Source of the DNA: Fluviicola sp.
Lineage (GTDB): Bacteria > Bacteroidota > Bacteroidia > Flavobacteriales_D > Crocinitomicaceae
Length of the DNA: 64,000 nt
Direction: 5' to 3'
Assembly (NCBI GenBank): GCA_017983675.1
Contig: JAGOAZ010000015.1
Coordinates: 1-64,000 of the forward strand
This document shows positions 35,011 through 46,770 of the stretch, one piece after another (within the stretch, counting starts at the first letter, position 1; every line of letters begins with the position of its first letter). The notes under the pieces were generated by a model that had not been told where the DNA came from, made no database searches, and saw nothing but the letters and a program-made list of their open reading frames with translations. The position numbers were made by a program, and so were the translations under genes.

Positions 35011-36525
35011 ATGTCTTTTGGATTTACACCTAAATATGAAATAGAATACGATATTTCAGCTATAGCTAACGCACGCTTTTATGTTCATGCTTTAGCCGTA
35101 TTAAAATCTTTAAAGTGGGAAGTAAATTCACTTTCTGAAAATAGTATCGTTGCTGTATCAAGAGCATCTATTGCCTCGTGGGGAGAAGAAATCTTTTTTT
35201 CGATTTCTGAAAACAAGGTTAAAATAACTAGTTACTGCATTGGTTTTCAATTACTTGATTTTGGAAAAAACAAAAAGAATATTCATTTGTTTTTGAAAAA
35301 TTTCGAAAAAATAAGCGCTGAACAATCAGATGAGGAGATTAACGAAGCTTATGAAGTAATCGCATCTGAATTTGATAAAAAAAGTGAGGACTCTGAGATA
35401 AATTATGAAATAAACCCCACTCATTCAAAGCAAAAAATCAACAATTTTGCTGCTATTTTCATCATCAAGAAAGACTTTTTTATTACTCCTATTCTTATTT
35501 TTTTAAATGTTATCATTTTTATGATGATGGCCATAAAAGATGTGACAATTTTCAATTTTAGTCAAGATACACTTGTAGCTTGGGGGGCTAATTTCAGACC
35601 CTATACATTAGATGGTGAATGGTGGCGTTTATTGACAAGTTGTTTTGTTCACCTCAACTTCTTACACCTTTTTTTCAACATGTATTTACTTTTATTTATT
35701 GGTGTTCTTTTAGAGCCAATATTGGGTAGAGCACGTTTTTTAACAATCTATATAATCACGGGTTTTTTAGCTAGTTTAAGTAGTTTATGGTGGAACAATC
35801 TTACGGTAAGCATGGGAGCTTCGGGAGCAATATTTGGGATTGTCGGAGTGTTTTTTGCTCTGTTAACTACTCGTTTATTGAAGGGGAAATCTAAAAAACG
35901 ATTGTTAATCAATTTGTCCATTTTTCTAATTTATAATTTCTTTAACAGTTTACAAGAAGGAAGCAATGTTGACAATGCTGCACATGTTGGCGGATTAATC
36001 AGTGGTTTGATAGCTGGTTATGCATTTTTACCAAGTTTAATCGATAAGTTTGATAAATCAATAAAATACTTTACTATTTCATCTTTTATCTTAGTTGTTT
36101 ATATTTCATCGTATTTTATCATGTCTTCAATCGATATGACGGTAATAAATAGTATGCCACAAAGTTTTTTACCTCAAGATTACCAAAAAGATATAAAACG
36201 CTTTTTTGTTTTAGACAATATGGCAAATGAATTTTTTCAAAAGTCTGATTATAGTACGAAAGCTGAATTAATAAAGGAGTTAAAAACGCGCAGTATCTAT
36301 TATACCAAAGAGAATTTGCGTATTATTTCAAATTATGACATTTATGAACTTCCCAATAACGTAGTCGAAAAAAATAACATACTAAAAGAATATTGTTTGT
36401 TAAAATTGAAAAACTTTTACCTCATCAATAAAATATTAGTTACCGGTTCTAATAAAAATTTAAAAGAGGTACAATTAAACAACATAAAAATTCAACGTTT
36501 AGTTAATGAATTTAAATCCAATTAA
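35011..36525 (+). CDS. Rhomboid-family intramembrane serine protease with extra domains
   Basis: 504 aa. Residues ~165-350 are the rhomboid core: GEWWRLLTSCFVHLNFLHLFFNMYLL, then the catalytic S271 in SMGASGAIFG and H325 in AAHVGGLISG. Both catalytic residues are present. It is longer than usual: ~130 soluble residues precede the first membrane segment and ~130 residues, with one more membrane segment, follow the core. It would cleave membrane proteins within the bilayer. Its 3' end overlaps the DUF2200 gene by 20 bp. This gene looks AT-richer than its neighbours. Confidence 0.88.
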   Translation: MSFGFTPKYEIEYDISAIANARFYVHALAVLKSLKWEVNSLSENSIVAVSRASIASWGEEIFFSISENKVKITSYCIGFQLLDFGKNKKNIHLFLKNFEKISAEQSDEEINEAYEVIASEFDKKSEDSEINYEINPTHSKQKINNFAAIFIIKKDFFITPILIFLNVIIFMMMAIKDVTIFNFSQDTLVAWGANFRPYTLDGEWWRLLTSCFVHLNFLHLFFNMYLLLFIGVLLEPILGRARFLTIYIITGFLASLSSLWWNNLTVSMGASGAIFGIVGVFFALLTTRLLKGKSKKRLLINLSIFLIYNFFNSLQEGSNVDNAAHVGGLISGLIAGYAFLPSLIDKFDKSIKYFTISSFILVVYISSYFIMSSIDMTVINSMPQSFLPQDYQKDIKRFFVLDNMANEFFQKSDYSTKAELIKELKTRSIYYTKENLRIISNYDIYELPNNVVEKNNILKEYCLLKLKNFYLINKILVTGSNKNLKEVQLNNIKIQRLVNEFKSN

Positions 36526-36877
36526 TTCCAAACACGACGAACGAGTAGCACGTCTATTATTTTCTACCGTTTATCCCCTTTACTTAGCTAAAATTGAAAG
36601 AAAAGGGCGAACGGAAGCTGAATTATTGGCAGTGATTGAATGGTTAACTGGATTTAATCACGAAAAAGTGCGTAACCTCATCTATGAAAACACGTCGTTT
36701 GAAGCTTTTTTTCAACAAGCAACACTCCATCCAAATGCACATTTGATCACAGGACTTATTTGTGGGGTACGCATAGAAGCGATTGAAAATACATTAACCC
36801 AACACGTTCGTTACCTCGATAAATTAGTCGATGAATTGAGTAAAGGAAAGACTTTGGAGAAAATATTACGGAAATAA
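36506..36877 (+). CDS. DUF2200-family protein
   Basis: 123 aa: RVARLLFSTVYPLYLAKIERKGRTEAEL, then VIEWLTGF and NAHLITGLICGVRIEAIENTL followed by RYLDKLVDELSKG, which matches the DUF2200 family across its whole length. The function is unknown. Its start lies inside the rhomboid 3' end in a different frame, suggesting co-transcription. The 112 bp after it, to the next start, hold only AT-rich sequence with no motif I can name. Confidence 0.82.
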   Translation: MNLNPINSKHDERVARLLFSTVYPLYLAKIERKGRTEAELLAVIEWLTGFNHEKVRNLIYENTSFEAFFQQATLHPNAHLITGLICGVRIEAIENTLTQHVRYLDKLVDELSKGKTLEKILRK

Positions 36878-36989
36878 AAAATGCTACGCTGCAATATAAA
36901 ATTGATTAACTTGTTCATTATCAACAAGTATATTTTAATTTGACATTTATATAATTGTTTTTTTTTGTAAGTTTATTAAAAAATTAATT

Positions 36990-37823
36990 ATGTCTAAAAA
37001 ATACCTAGTCTATTTTTCGCTTTTTTTCATTCAACAAAGCGTTATTGCTCAATTTGATACAATTATCCATCAAAACAAATTAAATATTGCTGTCCTTAAA
37101 CTGAATTATAATGATTTTTCAATTCAAGGTGGAAAGATGTTGTACTATGATTGTCTAGGATGTACTCAAGACAGTATACCATTTAATGTTGCATATCAAG
37201 AACCTATGGATTTTGGAAGTATTTGCTTGAGATTAAATCCCAGTTTAGATACGGTTTTCAGCGGATCAATGATTTGGATGGGAACTGGTGTAATTGATTT
37301 CCCAACAAATTTTAATGCATCAATGCCTTTTATGAGTGGTAATTCAGTAATTCAAGCTCCTAACAATATTCAATTACTTAATCAACAAGGTCAACAATTT
37401 AACAATGCAACAATCATTAATCAATGCTGGAATACTGTTTCTACTCTTGAAATAACTGAAAGCTTTTCAAACTTCAATTATCAGGCTGCTATTTATTTGT
37501 ATACTCCAAATGTTGGATTAACTGATTACAATTTCGCTAAATGGATTGTTTTTCTCTATTACCAAGATGCTGTAGCACAAATTGATGATTTAAGTGTTAT
37601 CGATTATCAATTGTCTCCAAATCCTTTTAATAATAACATCTACGTTTCAACGGATTTGAACGGATTTAATTTTAATATCTATTCATCTTTGGGAGAAATA
37701 CTAAAAACTGGAACAATTACAAATGGAGTAATTAACGATTTAACACAATTTAATTCTGGCGTATATTTTATTGATTTTATAAAAGATGATAAAAAGATAA
37801 CGCGGAAGTTAGTTAAGAACTAA
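36990..37823 (+). CDS. Secreted protein with type A T9SS sorting domain
   Basis: 277 aa; the signal peptide ends at VIAQ near residue 20. The last ~75 residues, from YQLSPNPFNNNIYV through FNIYSSLGEILKTG to GVYFIDFIKDDKKITRKLVK, are a Por-secretion-system type A sorting domain. The ~180-residue middle has no catalytic motif I recognise and holds a Cys pair (CLGC). It is exported across the outer membrane by the type IX system. A terminator follows. Confidence 0.82.
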   Translation: MSKKYLVYFSLFFIQQSVIAQFDTIIHQNKLNIAVLKLNYNDFSIQGGKMLYYDCLGCTQDSIPFNVAYQEPMDFGSICLRLNPSLDTVFSGSMIWMGTGVIDFPTNFNASMPFMSGNSVIQAPNNIQLLNQQGQQFNNATIINQCWNTVSTLEITESFSNFNYQAAIYLYTPNVGLTDYNFAKWIVFLYYQDAVAQIDDLSVIDYQLSPNPFNNNIYVSTDLNGFNFNIYSSLGEILKTGTITNGVINDLTQFNSGVYFIDFIKDDKKITRKLVKN

Positions 37824-37834
37824 TTTACTAAAAT

Positions 37835-37866
37835 AAAAAAGGCTGTTGTTTCCAACAGCCTTCGTA
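37835..37866. terminator. Bidirectional intrinsic terminator
   Basis: AAGGCTGTTG, loop TTTC, CAACAGCCTT, preceded by an A-run that serves the minus strand. It lies between the convergent T9SS cargo gene and the RND efflux operon. Confidence 0.85.
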
Positions 37867-37887
37867 TCATTCAAATCAATCCAACTA

Positions 37888-40800
37888 TTAAATAGCTGAA
37901 TCAATCGTATTATCTTCTTCAGCATCAACTGGAATAGCTACTTTTTTCGGTGCTAATTTCGCTTTGATACGATCAACAGTGTAATACATCATAGGAACAA
38001 CGATAATCGTTAAGAACATCGAACTGGTTAATCCACCTATCAATACCCAAGCCAATCCGTTTTTCCACTCTGCTCCAGATCCTGTCGCTGTGGCAATAGG
38101 AATCATCCCAATAACCATAGCAATAGTTGTCATCAAAATTGGTCGCATACGTTCTCTAACCGATTCTAACAAGGCAGTGTAAGTTGATTTTCCTTCCGCT
38201 TTCAAATGGTTGGTGAAATCGACAATCAAAATGGCATTTTTGGCGACTAATCCCAAGAGCATCAACATTCCTAACATGGTAAAAATACCCATACTCGATG
38301 ATGTTAAATTCAATGCCAATATTGCTCCGACTAACGATACTAAAATCGAGAATAATACAACAAATGGATAAACAAAGTTATCGTACAACGCAACCATGAT
38401 CAAGTAAACCAAAATCAAACCGATTCCCATCGCAGTACCCAAAGCACCCATGGATTCTTTTTGGCGTTTTACTTCACCACCCCACAACATGCGGATGTTT
38501 TTATCCAATGGGTTTTTCTTTAAATATTTTTCAATTTCAGCAGATACAGTTCCTGAAGCAGCACCTAATACATACGAACGAATTGTTGTATTCGAAATAC
38601 GGTTTTTGCGTTCCAACGAACCATTAGCATTTTCAATTGATACCGCTGCAAATTCGCTTAACTGCACTTGCTTTCCATCATTGGTTGCAAAAGTCATGCG
38701 GCTTACGTTATCGATGTTTTTTCTGTCCAATTTATCAAACATCACGCGGATATCGTATTCTTCCCCGTTGTCATCGAATTGTGCATCGTCATTACCTGAA
38801 AGTGCATTTTGTAATTGCATCCCAACAGTAGCAATCGGTAAACCTAATTGTCCCATTTTCTCACGATCCAATTCAATACGTACTTCTGGTGTGATATCAT
38901 CAGTAGAAATCGTTGGGTCTTTCGCGCCTTTCATGCGCAAGATTGCAGCTTTTAATCGACGTGCTTCTTGCATCAACAATTCACTATCGTCAGATGATAA
39001 AAAGATTTCAATTGGTGCTTCTTCCGATTCAACCATTCCAATATTTAAGGCTTTCACTTCGATTCCAGGAAACTTGTTCTCAATCTTTTTACGGATTTCA
39101 GACATATACACCATTGTTGGGAATTGTTCTTGTTTCCCTGGTTTCATTTTCACTGTAATTTCAGATTTGTTTTCTGCCCCGAAAGAAGCAGCACCCATTC
39201 CTGAACTTGGTCCCCCAACATTTGAGAACACAATATCAACCACATCTTTTTGCGCTAAAATCAATTGTTCAATCGCCAATGTCGTATTGTTGTTTTCTTC
39301 AAACGTAGTGCTCTTATCGTATTTCAATTTGATCATGAATTTTCCTTGATCGCCCTGAGCAACGAACTCTTGACCAACAATTCCTAGTCCCATCGTAGCC
39401 ATACTTGCAAAGAAGATTACTACGATAGCTAATCCCATGATCAATTTGTGCTTCAATGACCAAGCAACTAATTTCACATAATTGTCAGTGAATAAGGTTA
39501 CACGACGCTCGAACCAAATCAAGACAGCTTGGAATGGATTCTTTGGATTCAAATGAATTTCTTTTGCCAAACGAGATGCCAACCATGGAGTCAATGTAAA
39601 ACATACAAACAAGGACATCAAAGTTGAGACGACCACAACGATTGAGAATTGTTGTAAAATATCCGAAATGGTACCTTCAATAAAGACTACCGGAGAGAAT
39701 ACCACAACGTCAACAAGCGTAATTGCTAATGCGGTAAATCCAATTTCATTTCGACCATCCAAAGCAGCTTTTCTTCTTCCTTTACCCATTTGTAAATGGC
39801 GGTAAATATTCTCCAAAACAACAATCGAATCATCCACCAAAATACCAATCACCAACGACATTGCTAATAACGTCATCAAGTTCAACGTATATCCTAATAA
39901 ATACATGGCAATGAACGTTGAAATCAACGAAGCTGGAATTGCTACTAATACAATCAAAGCATTACGTAAACTGTGTAGGAACAACAACATTACTGCTGCC
40001 ACCAATAAAATTGCTAATTCCAAATCATGCAATACCGCATTTACAGAATCAATTGTTGGAATTGACGTATCTGTAGCAACCGTAAATTTAATGCCTTCTT
40101 TTTTGTATTTCTTTTCAATTTCTTTGAAACGTTCTTTGGTTGCTTTTGCCATGTCAACAGCATTTGCATCGCTTTGTTTTTTGATGCGCAAACCAATACC
40201 GTTCTCACCATTATAGCGCGAAACAGTTATCTGATCAGCTACTCCATCTGTCACATCTGCAATAGCTCCCAAACGAATAGTAGAGGAACCATTTGAGGTA
40301 ATGATTAAGTTTTTTAAATCATTAACTGTTTTAAATTTCCCAGATAAACGAACAGTCATTTGTTCTGCATCGTTTTTTACTTTTCCAGTAGGAAATTCAA
40401 CATTCGCTGCAGCAATTAACTGATTGACTTGCACAAGAGATAAACCAAGTAATTTTAATTTTTCTTTATCAATATTTACTCGGAATTCTCTTTTTTCACC
40501 TCCAATTACTTGAACTTCTGAAACTCCTTTCGTTTGTTTGATTTGGGGTAAAATTTGGTCATCCATCAATTCCATGAAATCGCGTTCATCCATGTTTCCA
40601 GCAACAGCACTAACTTGTAAAACAGGAGAAGCATTCGGCTCAATTTTAGACACAACAGGTGCTTTCGCTCCCTCTGGTAAATTATTCTGTACAACGTTTA
40701 TTTTACGTTCCGCCTCTTGCAACACTTCATCTAAATCTGCAGAAGCTTTGAACTCCAATAATACAATTGAAGCATTATCTAAGGAGAAAGCTGTAACTTC

Positions 40801-41034
40801 TGAGATGTTTTCCAATCCACTTAAGGCATCTTCTATCGGTTTAGAAACTTGTGTTTCAACTGTTGCAGGAGAAGCACCAGGATACGTAGTTGTCACCGTT
40901 AAAATAGGCGGTGAAAAGTCGGGCAATAATTCGTAGCTCAGTTGATTGTAACTGATTAGTCCACCTCCAATTAAAATTGTAAAAATTACAATAATAAAAG
41001 AGGGACGTTTTATGGATAATTCTGTCAATGTCAT
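37888..41034 (-). CDS. RND-family (AcrB/HAE1-like) efflux pump inner-membrane subunit
   Basis: 1048 aa, full length for the family, with about 12 membrane segments in the usual 1+5+1+5 order. PSFIIVIFTILIGGG opens the first helix; LVIGILVDDSIVVLENIYRH holds the acidic residues of helix 4 needed for proton relay; LGLVAKNAILIVDF lies in helix 10-11. It exports hydrophobic drugs or lipids through a tripartite channel. The adaptor and TolC genes lie just upstream in the same operon, in the order tetR, tolC, adaptor, RND. Confidence 0.95.
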   Translation of the reverse strand: MTLTELSIKRPSFIIVIFTILIGGGLISYNQLSYELLPDFSPPILTVTTTYPGASPATVETQVSKPIEDALSGLENISEVTAFSLDNASIVLLEFKASADLDEVLQEAERKINVVQNNLPEGAKAPVVSKIEPNASPVLQVSAVAGNMDERDFMELMDDQILPQIKQTKGVSEVQVIGGEKREFRVNIDKEKLKLLGLSLVQVNQLIAAANVEFPTGKVKNDAEQMTVRLSGKFKTVNDLKNLIITSNGSSTIRLGAIADVTDGVADQITVSRYNGENGIGLRIKKQSDANAVDMAKATKERFKEIEKKYKKEGIKFTVATDTSIPTIDSVNAVLHDLELAILLVAAVMLLFLHSLRNALIVLVAIPASLISTFIAMYLLGYTLNLMTLLAMSLVIGILVDDSIVVLENIYRHLQMGKGRRKAALDGRNEIGFTALAITLVDVVVFSPVVFIEGTISDILQQFSIVVVVSTLMSLFVCFTLTPWLASRLAKEIHLNPKNPFQAVLIWFERRVTLFTDNYVKLVAWSLKHKLIMGLAIVVIFFASMATMGLGIVGQEFVAQGDQGKFMIKLKYDKSTTFEENNNTTLAIEQLILAQKDVVDIVFSNVGGPSSGMGAASFGAENKSEITVKMKPGKQEQFPTMVYMSEIRKKIENKFPGIEVKALNIGMVESEEAPIEIFLSSDDSELLMQEARRLKAAILRMKGAKDPTISTDDITPEVRIELDREKMGQLGLPIATVGMQLQNALSGNDDAQFDDNGEEYDIRVMFDKLDRKNIDNVSRMTFATNDGKQVQLSEFAAVSIENANGSLERKNRISNTTIRSYVLGAASGTVSAEIEKYLKKNPLDKNIRMLWGGEVKRQKESMGALGTAMGIGLILVYLIMVALYDNFVYPFVVLFSILVSLVGAILALNLTSSSMGIFTMLGMLMLLGLVAKNAILIVDFTNHLKAEGKSTYTALLESVRERMRPILMTTIAMVIGMIPIATATGSGAEWKNGLAWVLIGGLTSSMFLTIIVVPMMYYTVDRIKAKLAPKKVAIPVDAEEDNTIDSAI

Positions 41035-41042
41035 GACTACTC

Positions 41043-43451
<2,409 letters not shown>

Positions 43452-44069
43452 TTAATTATTCGTTTTCGGAAATAAATAACTCATGATCATATCAATAACC
43501 AACTCTTTGTGAAGTGCTAATTTTTCTTGGTAAACTTCAGTTGGTATTTCATGAATTTGTTGAATCAACGGACGTGCCATAAAAGGATATTGGCAATTCG
43601 ACATGATAATATTCATGATGTGAAAAAAATCAATTTTTCGCATCACACCTGATTCTTGAGCTGCTAATGCTTGTTGAAAAACACCAGTTTGTTCAATGCG
43701 TTGTTTGATTGCAGCTTTTTCGTCAAATTCACATCCTTCTCGTGTTAACTCACCGATAATAAAGCGCGGAATTTCTGGATGTTTCGCAAAAAAATCATAC
43801 TCGTTGGCAATAAAGATCTTTAGTTTTTCTTCCAATTCCATTGGAGCAGCAAAAACTTCCAACATGGATACGAAAAAATCTTCCATTGCTGCATGGAAAA
43901 TCAGTTGAAATAATTGATTTTTTGAACGGAAATAATAATTCACTAGCGCAACATTCATTCCTGCCTCTTTCGCGATTTCACGTGATGAACAACCAGCAAA
44001 ACCTTTTGAGATGAAAACACGACGTGCTGCATCCTTTATTGTTTCCTCTGTAGACTTGTTTTTACACAT
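43452..44069 (-). CDS. TetR-family regulator of the RND operon
   Basis: 205 aa. The HTH is TIKDAARRVFISKGFAGCSSREIAKEAGMNVALVNYYFRSKNQLF, a textbook TetR N-terminus. The ligand domain is long and helical. It is the first gene of the operon, so it probably represses its own promoter, and efflux rises when a substrate binds it. The palindrome at 44104-44123 upstream is the likely operator. Confidence 0.93.
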   Translation of the reverse strand: MCKNKSTEETIKDAARRVFISKGFAGCSSREIAKEAGMNVALVNYYFRSKNQLFQLIFHAAMEDFFVSMLEVFAAPMELEEKLKIFIANEYDFFAKHPEIPRFIIGELTREGCEFDEKAAIKQRIEQTGVFQQALAAQESGVMRKIDFFHIMNIIMSNCQYPFMARPLIQQIHEIPTEVYQEKLALHKELVIDMIMSYLFPKTNN

Positions 44070-44087
44070 TGTTTAATTATTGTGCTG

Positions 44088-44095
44088 CAAAAGTA
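44088..44095 (-). promoter_or_regulatory. -7 promoter box of the tetR-efflux operon
   Basis: The minus-strand TACTTTTG fits TAnnTTTG and lies about 18 bp before the tetR ATG. A TTG 15 bp upstream falls inside the palindrome at 44104-44123. Confidence 0.5.
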
Positions 44096-44103
44096 AACAG
44101 CTT

Positions 44104-44123
44104 TTTTAAACAAGTGTTTAAAA
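44104..44123. promoter_or_regulatory. Probable TetR operator palindrome
   Basis: TTTTAAACA-AG-TGTTTAAAA is a perfect inverted repeat with 9-bp arms and a 2-bp centre. It lies 35-54 bp before the tetR start and just upstream of the -7 box, so a bound dimer would cover the -33 region. Size and placement fit TetR-family sites. Confidence 0.6.
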
Positions 44124-44155
44124 CACATCGTTAAAAATGTTAAAATTCTTAAATT

Positions 44156-44815
44156 TTACTCGTCTATGTAATTATCAGCTCGCGGATTTCCGAAATAATA
44201 CGAAAAGCCAAAACCAATTAATAGGGTATTGGTGTTTTTGGCTAATTGTTGAGGAGTATAACCACCTAGCGTTGTCAAACCAATATCACTCGGATGAAAT
44301 TGAAGACTTGAAAATTGATAACCTACTATCCAACGGTAAGCAACAGCTTCATCAGCTGCTAAAATAAACGAAAGTGTAGGCTCTAAATAGGTGCTGTTTT
44401 TTTTAATAATTCCAGTGCTTTTCGTTTTATCGGTGACAAAAATGGATTCAGCCATTCCAAATTTCAACCCGAATTCCATGCCAAAATAGTTGGTTCGCCA
44501 AGTGGTATACCCAAACTCGATGTTTCCCCCTGCAACGTGCATTCCACCATTCATTTTTTCGGGAACTTTGTAAGAAGCGACACTGTAATACATGTATTTT
44601 GGGGCAAGAGCGACATAGAAATGTTTGGTCGGTTTGAATTGCACCTTGGGATTGACGTTGACCAATCCTTTCAAATAATTATTAAACGCTGCATTTGTAC
44701 GACCCGATGGTAACGTTAATTCAGTCGTGATATTCCACTTGTCTTTTCCAATTTGCCCGAAAACAACTAGTTGAGAACAAACTAAACCAACAAATAATAA
44801 TACCCTTTTCGACAT
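44156..44815 (-). CDS. Outer-membrane beta-barrel-like protein
   Basis: 219 aa; a signal peptide ends at VFGQ near residue 21. The mature part has regular amphipathic strands with aromatic ends (HFYVALAPKYMYYSV, GGNIEFGYTTWRTNYFGMEFGLKFGM, LIGFGFSYYFGNPR). No domain name can be given; it resembles small Bacteroidota outer-membrane barrels. It stands alone between the tetR promoter and the divergent EamA gene. Confidence 0.65.
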   Translation of the reverse strand: MSKRVLLFVGLVCSQLVVFGQIGKDKWNITTELTLPSGRTNAAFNNYLKGLVNVNPKVQFKPTKHFYVALAPKYMYYSVASYKVPEKMNGGMHVAGGNIEFGYTTWRTNYFGMEFGLKFGMAESIFVTDKTKSTGIIKKNSTYLEPTLSFILAADEAVAYRWIVGYQFSSLQFHPSDIGLTTLGGYTPQQLAKNTNTLLIGFGFSYYFGNPRADNYIDE

Positions 44816-44898
44816 GACAGTTACTTATATCTTGATATAAAAATACGAAAATTTACGCCAACAATCACCATCTCTCAGAATGATTGTATTTTTGCAGC

Positions 44899-45801
44899 AT
44901 GATTCGAGGAATTGTTTACATGATATTATCAGGCTTATCCTTTTTTGTGATCAATTTTTTTGTCAAAATTTTGGGAAATCCTGCACAACCTATTATACCT
45001 AATTTACAAACTTATCCTGCGCACGAATTGGTCTTTTTCCGAAGTCTTGTTTCGTTTGTCATCAGTGCATTTATCATCAAACAAAAAGGACTCAATTTAT
45101 TTGGCAACAACCGCCGTTGGTTATTCTTACGCGGTTCGGCTGGTATGGTTGCTTTGACGATTTTCTTTCTCACCTTACATAAACTTCCACTTGCAATTGC
45201 CTCAACGCTGCAATATTTATCGCCAATTTTTACTGTCTTGATTGCACAACAATTATTCAAAGAAAAAGTAACACCCGTGCAAATCATGAGTAGTTTTTTA
45301 GCTTTTATTGGTGTTTTATTTATTGGAGCTCCTTCATTATTAGAAACAAATAGTACAATTGATCCGTTTTGGTTAGTCATGGGAATCATATCCGCACTAT
45401 TTTCAGGCATTGCATACAACGCTATCGGAAAACTAAAAAAAACGGAAGAACCAATTAACATAGTGATCTACTTCCCAATGATTGCATTACCAATTACAGG
45501 TGTTTGGTGTCTATTTGATTTCACCGTTCCAGTTGGAATCGAATGGTTGCTATTATTAATCATCGGGATTTTCACTCAAATTGCACAAATATTGATGACA
45601 AAAGCATTTTTGGCAACAGAAACTGCGATTGTTGCACCTTTTCAATACATTGGCGCAATTTATGCCTTGCTTTCTGGTTGGTTTATTTTTGATGAATCGT
45701 TGGGATTAATTCCTGTAACAGGGATTACCTTGGTGCTCATTGGCGTTCTTATTGGAACAATTTTCAGAAAGAAAAAGCTTGCTTCAACGAAGATTTCTTA
45801 A
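44899..45801 (+). CDS. EamA-family (DMT) transporter
   Basis: 300 aa from the ATG at 44899; the frame is open earlier but the -7 box TATTTTTG (44887-44894) lies there. Ten hydrophobic segments fall into two EamA repeats, the first with ELVFFRSLVSF and ALTIFFLTLHKLPLAIASTLQYLSPIFTVL, the second with TEAFLAT-like KAFLATETAIVAPFQYIGAIYALLSGWF. The drug/metabolite superfamily moves metabolites out of or into the cell; the substrate is unknown. The DUF58 gene follows 9 bp later. Confidence 0.9.
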   Translation: MIRGIVYMILSGLSFFVINFFVKILGNPAQPIIPNLQTYPAHELVFFRSLVSFVISAFIIKQKGLNLFGNNRRWLFLRGSAGMVALTIFFLTLHKLPLAIASTLQYLSPIFTVLIAQQLFKEKVTPVQIMSSFLAFIGVLFIGAPSLLETNSTIDPFWLVMGIISALFSGIAYNAIGKLKKTEEPINIVIYFPMIALPITGVWCLFDFTVPVGIEWLLLLIIGIFTQIAQILMTKAFLATETAIVAPFQYIGAIYALLSGWFIFDESLGLIPVTGITLVLIGVLIGTIFRKKKLASTKIS

Positions 45802-45810
45802 TTTAGAGGT

Positions 45811-46731
45811 ATGATTAAGGCAATAGACAAAGAATCGATTATTCCATTTGGAAATCTTGAGATCCGAGCACGTCAAGTGGTAGAAGGATTTATAACTGGT
45901 TTACACAAAAGTCCTTTTCATGGTTTTTCTGTTGAATTTGCTGAACACCGTTTATACAATCCCGGTGAATCAACCCGTCATATCGATTGGAAGTTATACG
46001 GCAGATCTGAAAAATTGTTCACCAAGAAATACGAAGAAGAAACAAACTTACGCTGTCAATTAGTTGTTGATACCTCATCTTCGATGTATTATCAAGTGAA
46101 AAATGACCTTTCTAAAATTGAGTTTTCGTTATTAGCTGCTGCTTCGATCATCGAATTGCTCAAAAAACAACGCGATGCAGTCGGATTATCGTTATTCAAT
46201 GAAAAACTAACTACCCATACACCTGCAAAATCTTCTGGAGCGCATCACCGCATGTTGATTCATGAAATGGAAAAATGCCTGCATACGTATGAACCTCAAT
46301 CGAAAACGAGAACTGAAAGTATTCAAGCATTGCATGATATTGCTGAATTGTGTCACAAAAGAAGTTTAGTGATCATTTTTACCGATTTTTTAGAAAATCC
46401 TGAAAATGCACCGGCATTTATGCAAGCCATTCAACATTTACGCCACAACAAACACGAAGTGGTCATTTTTCATGTCATTGATAAAAAAACGGAAGTAGGC
46501 TTTGAATTGGAAAATAGACCCTTGAATTTGGTTGACATGGAAACGGGCGAACAAATGAAACTACAACCTTTTGAAGTGAAAAAAGCGTACACGGAACGTA
46601 TTCAACATTATTTCAATGAGCTAGAATTAAAATGTATTCAATACAGTGTCGATTTTATACCTTCAGATATCTCAACAGGTTTAACGGATGTACTGACAAA
46701 ATTCTTATTGAAACGCCAACGCATGCACTGA
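45811..46731 (+). CDS. DUF58-domain (VWA-like) protein
   Basis: 306 aa. YNPGESTRHIDWKLYGRSEKLFTKKYEEE is the DUF58 signature, followed by a VWA-like fold with metal-site candidate VVDTSSSMYY (DxSxS) and VIIFTDFLEN. Homologues occur with MoxR ATPases in aerotolerance (Bat) clusters; here no MoxR or Bat gene is adjacent. Cytoplasmic. The stop is followed at once by a TTAG-rich tetranucleotide repeat. Confidence 0.88.
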   Translation: MIKAIDKESIIPFGNLEIRARQVVEGFITGLHKSPFHGFSVEFAEHRLYNPGESTRHIDWKLYGRSEKLFTKKYEEETNLRCQLVVDTSSSMYYQVKNDLSKIEFSLLAAASIIELLKKQRDAVGLSLFNEKLTTHTPAKSSGAHHRMLIHEMEKCLHTYEPQSKTRTESIQALHDIAELCHKRSLVIIFTDFLENPENAPAFMQAIQHLRHNKHEVVIFHVIDKKTEVGFELENRPLNLVDMETGEQMKLQPFEVKKAYTERIQHYFNELELKCIQYSVDFIPSDISTGLTDVLTKFLLKRQRMH

Positions 46732-46770
46732 TTAGTTAGTTAGTTAGTTAGTTGGTTGGTTAGTTGGTTG
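46732..46770. repeat. TTAG/TTGG tetranucleotide tract
   Basis: Five TTAG units and then mixed TTGG/TTAG units fill the gap between the convergent DUF58 and DUF4301 genes and reach into the last codons of DUF4301. A shorter tract of the same kind follows the LolA-like gene at 2665-2682. Confidence 0.8.

Noticed and set aside
38450..39349. A 299-codon plus-strand frame opposite the RND pump gene
   Set aside because: It is an antisense shadow of a well-conserved coding region; its translation is serine/cysteine-rich without motifs, and the minus strand encodes a textbook AcrB-type protein.
46732..46770. Tetranucleotide tract as a phase-variation switch
   Set aside because: It lies between gene ends, not in a promoter or early coding region, so a length change would affect at most a few C-terminal residues.
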